Source: an uncultured Acetatifactor sp.
Lineage (GTDB): Bacteria > Bacillota > Clostridia > Lachnospirales > Lachnospiraceae
Assembly: GCA_947625255.1 (NCBI GenBank)
Contig: CANQNT010000011.1
Coordinates: 1-64,000 of the forward strand
Reading direction: 5' to 3'
DNA: 64,000 nt
The position numbers and the translations under genes are program-made. Positions 41,571 to 50,033 of this stretch are shown here, in pieces; the stretch's first letter is position 1, and every line of letters starts with the position of its first letter. The notes beneath the pieces are model-generated. The model was given only the letters and a program-made list of their open reading frames with translations. It was not told the origin of the DNA and made no database searches.

Positions 41571-43286
41571 ATGGGACACGGTCAGTGGAAGAAACGGGAA
41601 AGTACCTGGGAACCGTTGGATCGGGTGTTGAAATTGCTTTTGCGGGGACTGGATCTGGTATTGTGTGTTTATATTTTGTTCGTGCTTGTGGCGCTGCCGC
41701 TTTACAATCATTGGGACTATGGAAGGATCGGTTCCAACAAGGTAAGCTTTTTGTGGGCCGGGTGCCGGGTGTTTGCCGTTCTCCTGGGTGTGTTGGGAGG
41801 TTTGTGGGTGCTTTTGCAGACGGCTTCCTGGATCAAAAAAAACGGATGTGACTGGAAAGGAGCGCGAATTTGGCTGAAAGGAGCGTTTTCCGTGACGGAT
41901 GTGTGTGTGGCGGGCTATGGGCTTGCCATGATCATTTCCTATTGCTGCACGGATTACAAGGAATATGCTTTCATGGGCTTGTCCAGCTGGGGGATGGGGG
42001 CCATGGTGCAGCTGGTCTTTGTGGCGGCCTATTTCGGTCTTTCCAGGGTTTGGAGGCGCAGGGCCTGGTTTCTGCTTTCGATGCTTCCCACCACGGCAGT
42101 ATTGTTTGCCTTGGGGGTGCTGAATCGTTTTGACATTTATCCCATTGCCATGGGGAATGCGGAAAATAAGCAGTTTATTTCTCTGGTGGGAAATATCAAT
42201 TGGTTTTGCGGCTATATGGTACTGCCCATTTTTGCCTGCGCCTGCTTCTTCTGGTGCAGGGAGATCTCGGATTGGCGTCTCAGGGCGCTTTTCGATGGAT
42301 ATCTTGGAATTTCCTTTGCCGCCCTTGTGACCAATGGGAGCAGCAGCGGGGTCCTGACCTTGTGCGGCGTCTTTTTTTTGATGTTTGTGCTTTCTGTCAA
42401 AGACGCGGAGCGCCTGGAGGCGTTTTGCAGGCTTTTTGTGTTGTTTTCCCTGACCTGCCTTGTTATTCTGGGGGTAAGGCTTCTTTTCCCGGAAGCGATT
42501 AATTATCGAGAGAGCGTAACGGACCTGCTGACAAACAGTGCCTTGCCGGTGCTTCTTTTCCCAGCGTCGGTGGTATTGGAGCTTTTGGTGCGTTATTGGC
42601 GGAAAGGTGGCTGTTATCCGGTCCGGTTCCTCCTGGCAGTCAGGCGGGTATTGGTATTGCTTTTGGCTCTGGGAATCGTTTTATTCGCGGCACTTATCAC
42701 GCTTAATACGGCATTTCCCGGCAGTATCGGCCCCTTGTCGGATTATGGCGTGTTTACCTTTTCGCCGGAATGGGGGAGCAGGAGGGGAGCCACATGGCAG
42801 GCCGGCGCCAGGCTTTGGCTGGAGATTAGTCCGCTGCGGAAACTGGTGGGCGTGGGTCCTGATTGTATGTGGCCGTATTTGCTGAATGATGCCAGTGGAG
42901 AGTTATTAAGCTTCGTGCGTTCCGTCTGGCCCTCGTCAAATCTTACCAATTCCCATTGTGAGCTTTTGACCATGCTGGTTCAGGAGGGCGTATTGGGATT
43001 CTTGTCCTTGGCCGGAATCCTGGGAAGCGCCGTATGGAGATATTTGCGTCAGTTGGACGTAACGGATTGGAAATCTTGTGTGACGGCATCCTGCGGCATG
43101 GCCATCGCCGCTTATACATTGCATAACATGGTCAGTTTTCAGCAGGTGCTTAACGTGCCCACCATGTTTGTGCTTTTGGGAATTGGCGAAGCCTTTTACC
43201 GGGAGAGGGAACGGAAAGAGTCCCTGCTGGAAAGGGGGAAGGGAAAGAAAACGGGCAGGAGGCGTTATGGACCAACAAACAAGTAA
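41571..43286 (+). CDS. O-antigen ligase/polymerase-like membrane protein
   Basis: A 571-residue membrane protein with about 12 helices. The Wzy_C signature lies near residue 460: 'NSHCELLTMLVQEGVLGFLS', equivalent to the His-Asn-x-x-L...E-x-G-x-x-G block of O-antigen ligases. A long extracytoplasmic loop before it carries 'RRGATWQAGARLW' and 'GVGPDCMWPYL', the usual pattern for substrate binding. The family joins or polymerises lipid-linked glycans, or transfers them to an acceptor. No glycosyltransferase cluster lies next to it, so the polymer is unknown. The ATG at 41571 has GGAGG eight bases upstream. A basic C-terminal tail follows the last helix. Confidence 0.8.
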   Translation: MGHGQWKKRESTWEPLDRVLKLLLRGLDLVLCVYILFVLVALPLYNHWDYGRIGSNKVSFLWAGCRVFAVLLGVLGGLWVLLQTASWIKKNGCDWKGARIWLKGAFSVTDVCVAGYGLAMIISYCCTDYKEYAFMGLSSWGMGAMVQLVFVAAYFGLSRVWRRRAWFLLSMLPTTAVLFALGVLNRFDIYPIAMGNAENKQFISLVGNINWFCGYMVLPIFACACFFWCREISDWRLRALFDGYLGISFAALVTNGSSSGVLTLCGVFFLMFVLSVKDAERLEAFCRLFVLFSLTCLVILGVRLLFPEAINYRESVTDLLTNSALPVLLFPASVVLELLVRYWRKGGCYPVRFLLAVRRVLVLLLALGIVLFAALITLNTAFPGSIGPLSDYGVFTFSPEWGSRRGATWQAGARLWLEISPLRKLVGVGPDCMWPYLLNDASGELLSFVRSVWPSSNLTNSHCELLTMLVQEGVLGFLSLAGILGSAVWRYLRQLDVTDWKSCVTASCGMAIAAYTLHNMVSFQQVLNVPTMFVLLGIGEAFYRERERKESLLERGKGKKTGRRRYGPTNK

Positions 43287-43461
43287 GGAGTACAAGCTGT
43301 ACTCTCCTGTAGAGCAGACCTTATCGCGGCTCGATTCGCAAAACGGCAAAAAAATTCTCCCGCGAGGTATAGAAATCCATGTGGGCTTATGCTATACTTA
43401 CATCGGTTTTGGGTGTACGGGGATTTACAGGAAAGTACCCCTTTTGAAAGAATATGCATAG
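43267..43461 (+). CDS. Possible small protein between ligase and TIR genes
   Basis: A 64-codon frame that starts with ATG at 43267, four bases after AGGAGG, and overlaps the end of the ligase-like gene. The first 25 residues ('MDQQTSKEYKLYSPVEQTLS') look like real protein; the rest is less so and runs across the putative TIR promoter. I do not recognise it. It might be a short coupled protein or chance. Confidence 0.3.
   Translation: MDQQTSKEYKLYSPVEQTLSRLDSQNGKKILPRGIEIHVGLCYTYIGFGCTGIYRKVPLLKEYA
43390..43398 (+). promoter_or_regulatory. Extended -10 promoter before TIR operon
   Basis: TGC-TATACT (TATACT at 43393-43398), about 88 bases before the first TIR gene. The -35 region is weak. It implies that the TIR genes can be transcribed apart from the ligase-like gene. 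Confidence 0.5.
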
Positions 43462-43485
43462 GAAAGCCAAAGGAGAAATTTCCAT

Positions 43486-45372
43486 ATGAAAGATTTGAAG
43501 TGCAAAATATGCGGGGGTAGTCTTGAGCCTCTGCCGAACGGGGATTTTAGGTGTGACAGCTGTGGCGCGGTAGTGAAGAAAGCGGATCTTGAGGAAAGGA
43601 AGCAAGTCGGCCTTTTAGAGAACGCACAGACGGCAAAAGAGCTGCTGGAGAGCGGCGCTTTTGGTTCGGCTTATCTCATTTTTGAAAATATCCTCACACA
43701 AAAGCCGCAAGACGCGGATACGAGATGGAATCTTCTTCTTTGCAGATATGGCGTGCTTTACCAGCTTGATGAACTGACGGGCGAAAAGCTTCCCACTGTC
43801 AACCGGATGCGCTACGAAAGTATTCTGGAGGATCCGGACTACCTGGCAATCTTAAAATACGCCGGTGAGGATCAAAAAAAGTCCTATATCCGGGATGCGA
43901 AGCACATTGCCGACATTCAAAAGAGATATCTGGAGATTGCACTAAAAGAAGAACCATATGACGTATTCATCAGTTTCAAGGCAGAGAATGAGGATGGAAC
44001 ACGTTCGCGGGACAGCGTGATCGGACAGGAAATTTACAACCAGCTGACGGAACATGGCCTGCGGGTATTCTACTCGCGCATCACTCTTGAAAATAAGGGC
44101 GGAGAGGAGTATGAGCCTTATATCTTTTCAGCCTTAAATACCGCAAAGGTCATGCTGTTGATCGGCACAAGCAAAGATCATGTGCTGGCTCCCTGGGTTG
44201 CGAATGAATGGCAGAGATATCTTGCTCTCATGCAGGAGAAGTCGGATAAGAGCTTTCTGCCGGTGTACGAGGGAATGGAGCTTTCCGAATTTCCTAAGGA
44301 GATTCCCGTCCGTGAGGCGGCAGACTATTCGAAGCAGGGGGCCCTGTCGGAGCTGACGCAGGGTGTGCTCTCTATCACAGGAAAGGGCGTGCTGGTGGAG
44401 GCGAAGGAATCCCGTGCCTCCATTGCGAAGCTTTCGGAGGGGCTTCGACAGGCTGTCGAGAAGGGAGATTTTTCTCATGCTAGGGAACTTGCCAATGCGA
44501 TTTTGGATTTGGATGCGGAAAACAGCGATGCTTATTATTATCTTCTTCTGGCATATTACGGGGTAAAGAAAGCGACTGCCTTGTCGAATGTGGATGAGCC
44601 CTGGACGGAGAACCGTAACTACATAAGAGCGCTCAAGTATGCCGATCCTGCCAGAAAACAGCTTTTGGAGGCTGTGAAGGAACGCCGCGAGATGCGGCTT
44701 CAGGACGAGCGGGAAAACCGGATACAGCGAGAGGAAGCAGTTCGCCGTAAAAAAGAGATTGCAGACGCTGTACGTCAGGGCGAAAAAATAATACAGCAAA
44801 AGAAATATCAGGAAGCTTTCGAGCTATTATCCAAAGTCGCTGCCGGCGACCCGCAGGCAGACAGACTGATCGAGCTCAGCAAGAAAGGGATGGAAGCAGA
44901 GGCGCTTTTATCAGATCCGCATTTTCTGGACACTATCCTGAAGCAGGAGCACCCGGATGCCTATTTTAAGATGGAGCATCTGAGAGAAGCGTCCGGTGAA
45001 GCCGACCCCCGAGGCCGTGCGGCGGATATAAAGAGAATTGCAACGGGAATCGTCGCAATCATCCTTGCCTTTGTTTTGCTTAAGGTTCTTCCGGCAGTCG
45101 TCACGGGAGATGGGGTTCTTGCTTTTACCGTGATGACGAACGGGCCGATTCTGGGGATTGTTCTATTGTTGGTGGGCGCAGTGAAGCTGGTAAAGGGTCT
45201 CAATCATCTGGTCCGCTCCATCCGTGAAGAGACGGAGCGAAAAAAGTATCGGGAGCATATGGAAAACGTAATCGGACCTTTGCGGGAGGCCACATGGAAT
45301 CAGATTAAAAAAGAGTATGTACCCTGGCTGGGAGAAGACTTTTTTCAGGGTATCAATCCGTTAAGAAAGTGA
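43486..45372 (+). CDS. Zinc ribbon-TPR-TIR-membrane protein 1
   Basis: A 628-residue protein. Residues 6-26 form a zinc ribbon (Cys 6, 9, 23, 26: 'CKIC' and 'CDSC'). Residues 45-145 are a TPR-like segment with 'RWNLLLCRYGV' and 'LPTVNRMRYESILEDPDYL', shared with the next two genes. Residues 158-290 are a TIR domain: 'YDVFISFKAENED' (strand A), 'GLRVFYSRITL', then 'EEYEPYIFSALNTAKVMLLI' with candidate catalytic Glu210, and 'WVANEWQRYL'. Residues 315-500 are helical repeats and a charged coiled coil. Two membrane helices (519-541, 553-570) precede a helical tail. TIR domains of this kind often cleave NAD+ or make signalling nucleotides; that is inferred here. The ATG at 43486 follows AAAGGAG. 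Confidence 0.85.
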   Translation: MKDLKCKICGGSLEPLPNGDFRCDSCGAVVKKADLEERKQVGLLENAQTAKELLESGAFGSAYLIFENILTQKPQDADTRWNLLLCRYGVLYQLDELTGEKLPTVNRMRYESILEDPDYLAILKYAGEDQKKSYIRDAKHIADIQKRYLEIALKEEPYDVFISFKAENEDGTRSRDSVIGQEIYNQLTEHGLRVFYSRITLENKGGEEYEPYIFSALNTAKVMLLIGTSKDHVLAPWVANEWQRYLALMQEKSDKSFLPVYEGMELSEFPKEIPVREAADYSKQGALSELTQGVLSITGKGVLVEAKESRASIAKLSEGLRQAVEKGDFSHARELANAILDLDAENSDAYYYLLLAYYGVKKATALSNVDEPWTENRNYIRALKYADPARKQLLEAVKERREMRLQDERENRIQREEAVRRKKEIADAVRQGEKIIQQKKYQEAFELLSKVAAGDPQADRLIELSKKGMEAEALLSDPHFLDTILKQEHPDAYFKMEHLREASGEADPRGRAADIKRIATGIVAIILAFVLLKVLPAVVTGDGVLAFTVMTNGPILGIVLLLVGAVKLVKGLNHLVRSIREETERKKYREHMENVIGPLREATWNQIKKEYVPWLGEDFFQGINPLRK

Positions 45373-45382
45373 GGAAAACCCC

Positions 45383-47407
45383 ATGGTTTCATTAAAATGT
45401 ACCATATGCGGCGGCGAAATCGTGAAAAAGGGGGAAATCGGCGTCTGTGACAGCTGCGGACGGGAAGTTTCCCTTGCCGATCTTCGGGATGACCGATCCA
45501 TTGAAAACAGGAACAGAGCAAATGCCGCCAGATTAAAGCAGGATTATTCCGCTGCAGAGCGGGCCTGGTCCCGAATTGTTGCCGATGAACCGGACAGTGC
45601 CGAGGCTCATTGGAACCTGGCGATTTCCCGATATGGAATCGACTATGTCTGGGATGATTTGACCGGAGATTTTTACCCTTCCATGAACCGTATGCATTGG
45701 GAACGGTTTACTGACGATCCCGATTATCGTCTCGCTATCCAATATGCCGATGAAAATGCCCTTGTTTTCTATTTGAAGGAAGGCAAGCACCTGGAGGAAA
45801 TCCGGGAACGCATGGTATCCCTTGTGAAGGATGAGCCAGCATGGGATGTATTTCTTTGTGTCAGCGATACCATGGCAGGAGAGGATAGGGCCTACGCCGC
45901 TGAGATACAGAAAGAACTTTCTGCCAAGGGTCTCCGCGTCTTTTATGGCAGGGAGGCACTGACGGGAATTCCAAAGCCGGAACAGGAGCCTTATATTTTC
46001 TCCGCTCTTTACACGAGCCGGGTGATGGTGTTGTTCGCTTCCGCGGCAGAACAGCTTTCTGACGTTTCGGTAAAAAATGAGTGGAGCCGGTTCCTCTCTC
46101 TCATGGAACAGGACAGCCGAAAGTATCTGATTCCTGCCTATGCACATATGCGTCCGGAGTTTTTCCCGGATGAACTTCCTGCCCGTGAGGCGGTAGATTT
46201 AACAGTCAGCGGCTCCATGATGGACCTGGTTCACGGCGTGCTGCGGTTTGCGGGAAAGGACAATTCCGATGCAAGCTATGCCGAGATTTTGCGGATCAGG
46301 AAAAATATGGAGGCCGAACTTAAAAAAGGTAATTTTCAGGAAGTTGTCCGTTTGGGCAAGGAAGGGACCGCATTGGCTCCGGATGATGCGGATTTGTGGT
46401 ACTTACTGTTCTTTGGTGAAAACCAGATTACCTCGGAACAAGAGCTTTCTGAAAAGGCGATCAATTGGATGGATAGCCGGAGCTTTACAAGAGCGTATGA
46501 GCTTGCTGCCCGCCAGAGAAGAACGGGTTTGGACAAGGTTAAGGTAAATTGGCAGAGATATCAGGAAAGGCTTTTAAAAGACCGCCGGTTCGCCGAGGAT
46601 GAGAAAAAAGCCAAAGTAAAAACAGCCCAGACTGCTTCTAAGGCCAGAGCTCTGATGATGAAAGGCTTATATCAGGATGCCTATAAACTCCTGCAGGATA
46701 ATGTGACGGCAACCCAGGAAATTGTGGCGCTGCGGGATGCGGCGGCCCTTGGGTGCGAATGCGGGAAAATAGACACCGTGAACTATCTTTCAGACACGCT
46801 GAACCGGAATCATCCCATGGAAATGAAAAAATTACGGTCTTTCTCCGCGACTATGGGGAAGAACGGTATTCTTCCCTGGGACGCAAAAATCTGCCTGATC
46901 GGCCTTTTGATGCTGACCCTTGTTTATCTCTATGGTTTTATCCTTGGAAGCGTTGAAAGCGGGATCCTGAAAATACCGGTTGCGTTGTGTTCACTCATCG
47001 GTCCCGTCCTGGTTTTTCTTGGATGCTTCAGCAGAACATGCGGCAGCATGAAAAAAGCGTTTCAAAGGCACAAGATTCTGCCTTACTTTATTGCCATGTT
47101 CCATCTTTCTCAGCTTGAAAAGATGGCGGAAGCGGAATTTGGCGGCTTATCGGAAAAAGTCTTTTATTTGATCCTGCTGCTTGTGGCCCTGGTCTTTGTT
47201 ATGATAGCCCTTCATGATATTCCTTGCCAAAGCGGTTCCGCGGGACGGCGCAGCCTTGAGTATTACAGTAAGGTTATCGCTCCTCTGGAGAAATCGTATA
47301 TCGATGCCTATAAGAAAAAATACGAAGCACTGGTTCCGTATTCTCCGCTTCCTGAGCTTACAACGGTGTGGGATAAGTACCAGAGCAAGAGAGGATCAAT
47401 GATATGA
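45383..47407 (+). CDS. Zinc ribbon-TPR-divergent TIR-membrane protein 2
   Basis: A 674-residue paralogue of the previous gene, starting ten bases after it. It keeps the zinc ribbon (Cys 6, 9, 22, 25), the TPR-like segment ('HWNLAISRYGIDYVWDDL', 'MNRMHWERFTDDPDYRLA') and a TIR-like region (154-280). The first TIR strand, however, reads 'WDVFLCVSDTMAGEDRAYAA' and lacks the Ser-Phe-Lys stretch that lines the nucleotide pocket; 'EQEPYIFSALYTSRVMVLF' still keeps the Glu (202). Helical repeats (300-490) and three membrane helices (503-522, 529-549, 592-610) follow. I infer a structural or regulatory partner with weak or no catalysis. GAGG precedes the ATG. Confidence 0.8.
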   Translation: MVSLKCTICGGEIVKKGEIGVCDSCGREVSLADLRDDRSIENRNRANAARLKQDYSAAERAWSRIVADEPDSAEAHWNLAISRYGIDYVWDDLTGDFYPSMNRMHWERFTDDPDYRLAIQYADENALVFYLKEGKHLEEIRERMVSLVKDEPAWDVFLCVSDTMAGEDRAYAAEIQKELSAKGLRVFYGREALTGIPKPEQEPYIFSALYTSRVMVLFASAAEQLSDVSVKNEWSRFLSLMEQDSRKYLIPAYAHMRPEFFPDELPAREAVDLTVSGSMMDLVHGVLRFAGKDNSDASYAEILRIRKNMEAELKKGNFQEVVRLGKEGTALAPDDADLWYLLFFGENQITSEQELSEKAINWMDSRSFTRAYELAARQRRTGLDKVKVNWQRYQERLLKDRRFAEDEKKAKVKTAQTASKARALMMKGLYQDAYKLLQDNVTATQEIVALRDAAALGCECGKIDTVNYLSDTLNRNHPMEMKKLRSFSATMGKNGILPWDAKICLIGLLMLTLVYLYGFILGSVESGILKIPVALCSLIGPVLVFLGCFSRTCGSMKKAFQRHKILPYFIAMFHLSQLEKMAEAEFGGLSEKVFYLILLLVALVFVMIALHDIPCQSGSAGRRSLEYYSKVIAPLEKSYIDAYKKKYEALVPYSPLPELTTVWDKYQSKRGSMI

Positions 47408-49488
47408 CGAATCTGAAATGCAAATATTGCGGCGGCAGCATTGCCGCCCTGGGAAAGGATGTCGGGAAGTGTGAAAGCTGCGGCTGCCTTGTTACATTTC
47501 CCAAAGTAGACAAGCAAAGCAGCATCGAACTATACAACAGAGCAGACCATCTTCGCAAAATCCATGACTACGATGGCGCGATTTCCGCCTACGAGCATAT
47601 TGCCGCGGAGAATCCCACAGACCCTGAGGCCAGATGGAATCTTGTGCTATGCAAATATGGTGTGGAATATACCTATGACCGACGGACGGATCGCTATCTT
47701 CCCACTATAAACCGTATGAGTCTGGACTCTATCCTGGAAGATCGGGATTACCTGATGGCATTGGAATATTCCGATGAAGGCGCAAAAGAGGAATATCGTC
47801 GGCAGGCTCTAAAGCTTGCGGCCATCCAGGATGAACTGGAAAAAATCGTCCGGGTAAATGAAAATTACGATGTGTTCATCAGCTTTAAGGCCACCGACGA
47901 AAACCGCAAACGCACAAGGGACTACTTTCTTGCGCAGGAAATCTACGATGCTCTTTCTGCAAGCGGCCTGAGGGTGTTTTTTTCTCCCGTATCCCTGCGG
48001 ATCCATGCGGGAGAGGTGTATGAACCTTACATCTTTGCGGCTTTGTACTCCTCCAAGGTGATGATCCTGGTGGGGACAAAAAGAGAATATCTGGATTCAG
48101 AGTGGGTGAAGAACGAATGGAGCCGGTATCTCTTTATGACAAGGTCCAATTCCCAAAAGCATATCCTGCCAGTTTATGAGGGAATGAAGCCTGAGGAGTT
48201 CCCGGCAGAAATCGGAAAGATGCAGGCGATTTCCATGAATGCCGTCGGTGCTCTGGAGAGGATTAAAGAGCGGGTTGCCGGCTATACCGCAGGCGAAGAA
48301 AAAAGGATTTTCTTAAAGAACACTGCCGGGGAAAGGCAGGACTTTACCAATCAGATTCGCCGTCTCTCCTTTGCCGTTGAGGACGGGGACTTCAAAGACG
48401 CCGTTAATCGGATCCAGAAGCTTAGGTCCGAGATTTCCGGGAAAAATGCGGATATCGAGTATCTGGCGCTTCTTGCCAAGTATCAAGCAAAGGATGAGAC
48501 GGAGCTTTCGGAACATATTGACAGACTTCAGGAGGATGAGGATTACCAGTGGCTTCTTGCACATGGCAGTGAGGAACAGAAGCAAAGCCTGGTTCAACTG
48601 GCGAAGCGGCGGTCCGACTCTTTGCAGAGGAAGTATGAGGCGCAGCTTTTGGCCCGTCTCTCTAATCTCTATCAAAACAACCGTTATCGGGATATCGTAC
48701 AGGAAGTAGAGGCAGCGCAGAAAAAAGGCGCTTTCCAACGCAGTGCGGAAATTGACGATTTTTACCAGTGGGCGAAGAAAAAATATGAATATGAAATCCT
48801 TTTAGAGCGATACAGAGATACCGTGGGAGACGGGAAAACTTATTTTCTACGGCGTCTTGGGGAAAAAGAACCGAATCGTGCCGGGCAGCTTCGTCTTCTC
48901 AAGTCAAAAACAGAGAATGTCCCCTCTCTTTCTCTCCTGGATCAGATTGTTGGGTTGAGCTGGTGCGCCGGGCTGGCGATGATTGCACTTTGGTTCTTTT
49001 TAAAAGGCTCGTTGAGTCCCCTGGTATTGATGTTCGACATTGCCCTTTATGTGATTGATGTATTGACGTATCGGTCAGATAAAAAGGAATCCGCCGGGCG
49101 TGTCCGGGGGCGGAGACCGTATATCCTTCTTCCGTCTCTGCCGGTATTCGTCGCAACAGTGATTATAACGGCAGTAAGGGGGGATCTGCTGCGTCCCTTC
49201 AACTTGTTTTTGTTATGTGGGCAGTTGTTTGGAGATGGAACCGCTGACGATGGCTTGATGGTCTATTTCTATCTGGTAGTGCTGGTATTTTTAATTTTTC
49301 ACGGGATTCGGATTGGCCTTGCCAATGGAGCTGCGGTAAAAAAGAAAGCAGGTATGCTTCGGGAGAAAAAGGAGCTTTTGGAATTTCTGAAACATTTTGA
49401 AAAGCAGGAGGAATTGCTTCTTGCGGAAGAGTTTGCGGAGATTGACGCGACTGACCGGATTCCACTGGAAAGCCTGTGGGAACAATAA
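47404..49488 (+). CDS. Zinc ribbon-TPR-TIR-membrane protein 3
   Basis: A 694-residue third paralogue whose ATG overlaps the previous stop (ATGA), so translation is coupled. It has the zinc ribbon (Cys 6, 9, 23, 26), the shared segment ('RWNLVLCKYGVEYTYD', 'LPTINRMSLDSILEDRDYL') and a canonical TIR (155-285): 'NYDVFISFKATDENRKR', 'GLRVFFSPVSL', 'GEVYEPYIFAALYSSKVMIL' with candidate Glu207, and 'DSEWVKNEWSRYL'. A long helical region (310-520) is followed by about four membrane helices between 525 and 660, then a helical tail rich in Glu/Lys. It resembles protein 1 more than protein 2 in the TIR domain. A hairpin 27 bases after the stop ends the unit. Confidence 0.85.
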   Translation: MTNLKCKYCGGSIAALGKDVGKCESCGCLVTFPKVDKQSSIELYNRADHLRKIHDYDGAISAYEHIAAENPTDPEARWNLVLCKYGVEYTYDRRTDRYLPTINRMSLDSILEDRDYLMALEYSDEGAKEEYRRQALKLAAIQDELEKIVRVNENYDVFISFKATDENRKRTRDYFLAQEIYDALSASGLRVFFSPVSLRIHAGEVYEPYIFAALYSSKVMILVGTKREYLDSEWVKNEWSRYLFMTRSNSQKHILPVYEGMKPEEFPAEIGKMQAISMNAVGALERIKERVAGYTAGEEKRIFLKNTAGERQDFTNQIRRLSFAVEDGDFKDAVNRIQKLRSEISGKNADIEYLALLAKYQAKDETELSEHIDRLQEDEDYQWLLAHGSEEQKQSLVQLAKRRSDSLQRKYEAQLLARLSNLYQNNRYRDIVQEVEAAQKKGAFQRSAEIDDFYQWAKKKYEYEILLERYRDTVGDGKTYFLRRLGEKEPNRAGQLRLLKSKTENVPSLSLLDQIVGLSWCAGLAMIALWFFLKGSLSPLVLMFDIALYVIDVLTYRSDKKESAGRVRGRRPYILLPSLPVFVATVIITAVRGDLLRPFNLFLLCGQLFGDGTADDGLMVYFYLVVLVFLIFHGIRIGLANGAAVKKKAGMLREKKELLEFLKHFEKQEELLLAEEFAEIDATDRIPLESLWEQ

Positions 49489-49515
49489 TCCCGCTGGAGG
49501 AACTGATAAGACGGG

Positions 49516-49543
49516 AAACGGCATGACCGAAGTCATGCCGTTT
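49516..49543. terminator. Hairpin between TIR operon and grcA
   Basis: A perfect 12-bp stem (49516-49527 with 49532-49543) with a four-base CGAA loop, which reads UUCG on the minus strand, a very stable tetraloop. T tracts on both sides are poor. It separates two convergent genes and may serve both. Confidence 0.6.
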
Positions 49544-49598
49544 CGCTGATAAAAATCAGGCCGTCGGGCTCATCTGGGCGTCGTTCGTCCTGCGCGGC

Positions 49599-49841
49599 TT
49601 ACATGGACTCGTGGAAAGTCCTGCTGATTACGTCAGCCTGCTGTTCCGGAGTCAGCTTAATGAAGTTCACGGCATATCCGCTGACACGGATCGTGAGCTG
49701 CGGATAATTCTCAGGATGCTTCTGGGCGTCCAGCAGCGTATCGCGGTTCAAAACGTTGACATTCAAATGATGGCCGCCCTTGGTAGCGTAGCCGTCCAAC
49801 AGATTGACAAGATTTGTTACTTGAGCGGAATTTTCTTTCAT
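49599..49841 (-). CDS. grcA: Autonomous glycyl radical cofactor GrcA-like
   Basis: An 80-residue protein equal to the C-terminal glycyl-radical domain of pyruvate formate-lyase. '[18 protein letters not shown]' and '[15 protein letters not shown]' are the family blocks; Gly55 in 'RVSGYAV' is the radical site. Such proteins act as spare parts that restore oxygen-cleaved pyruvate formate-lyase after reactivation by its SAM activase. The protein is complete: AGGAGG stands upstream of the ATG at 49841, so this is not a cut-off large enzyme. No pflB or pflA lies nearby. It is convergent with the TIR operon. Confidence 0.9.
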   Translation of the reverse strand: MKENSAQVTNLVNLLDGYATKGGHHLNVNVLNRDTLLDAQKHPENYPQLTIRVSGYAVNFIKLTPEQQADVISRTFHESM

Positions 49842-49892
49842 TGCTAAATTACCTCCTGTTCATTCTTCAATAATAGTAATAGTTACTGATTT

Positions 49893-49921
49893 CTTATATA
49901 TACAATATCACCTTTTCTCAA
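49893..49921 (-). promoter_or_regulatory. Promoter of grcA
   Basis: Reading leftward: TTGAGA (49916-49921), a 17-base spacer and TATAAG (49893-49898), about 50 bases before the ATG. Confidence 0.65.
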
Positions 49922-49985
49922 AACTGTCCAGTAGTCCGGACTTTTTTTTTGTTTTTTTTTAGATACATCAGGTGAAAAAAATTAG

Positions 49986-50013
49986 ACATATCTTGGACAG
50001 GGCTTCATATATT
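49986..50013 (+). promoter_or_regulatory. SigE-like promoter of spoIIIA operon
   Basis: ACATATC (49986-49992), 13 bases, then CATATATT (50006-50013). This resembles the sigma-E consensus (KMATATT and CATACAHT), which drives spoIIIA in B. subtilis. The match is partial; the position just ahead of spoIIIAA supports it. Confidence 0.45.
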
Positions 50014-50033
50014 GAGATAAGGGGGTGAGGCAG

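Noticed and set aside
43486..49488. Calling the TIR genes a Thoeris system
   Set aside because: Thoeris needs ThsA (SIR2/SLOG or membrane effector) beside small TIR proteins. No such gene lies on either side, and these TIR proteins have a different architecture.
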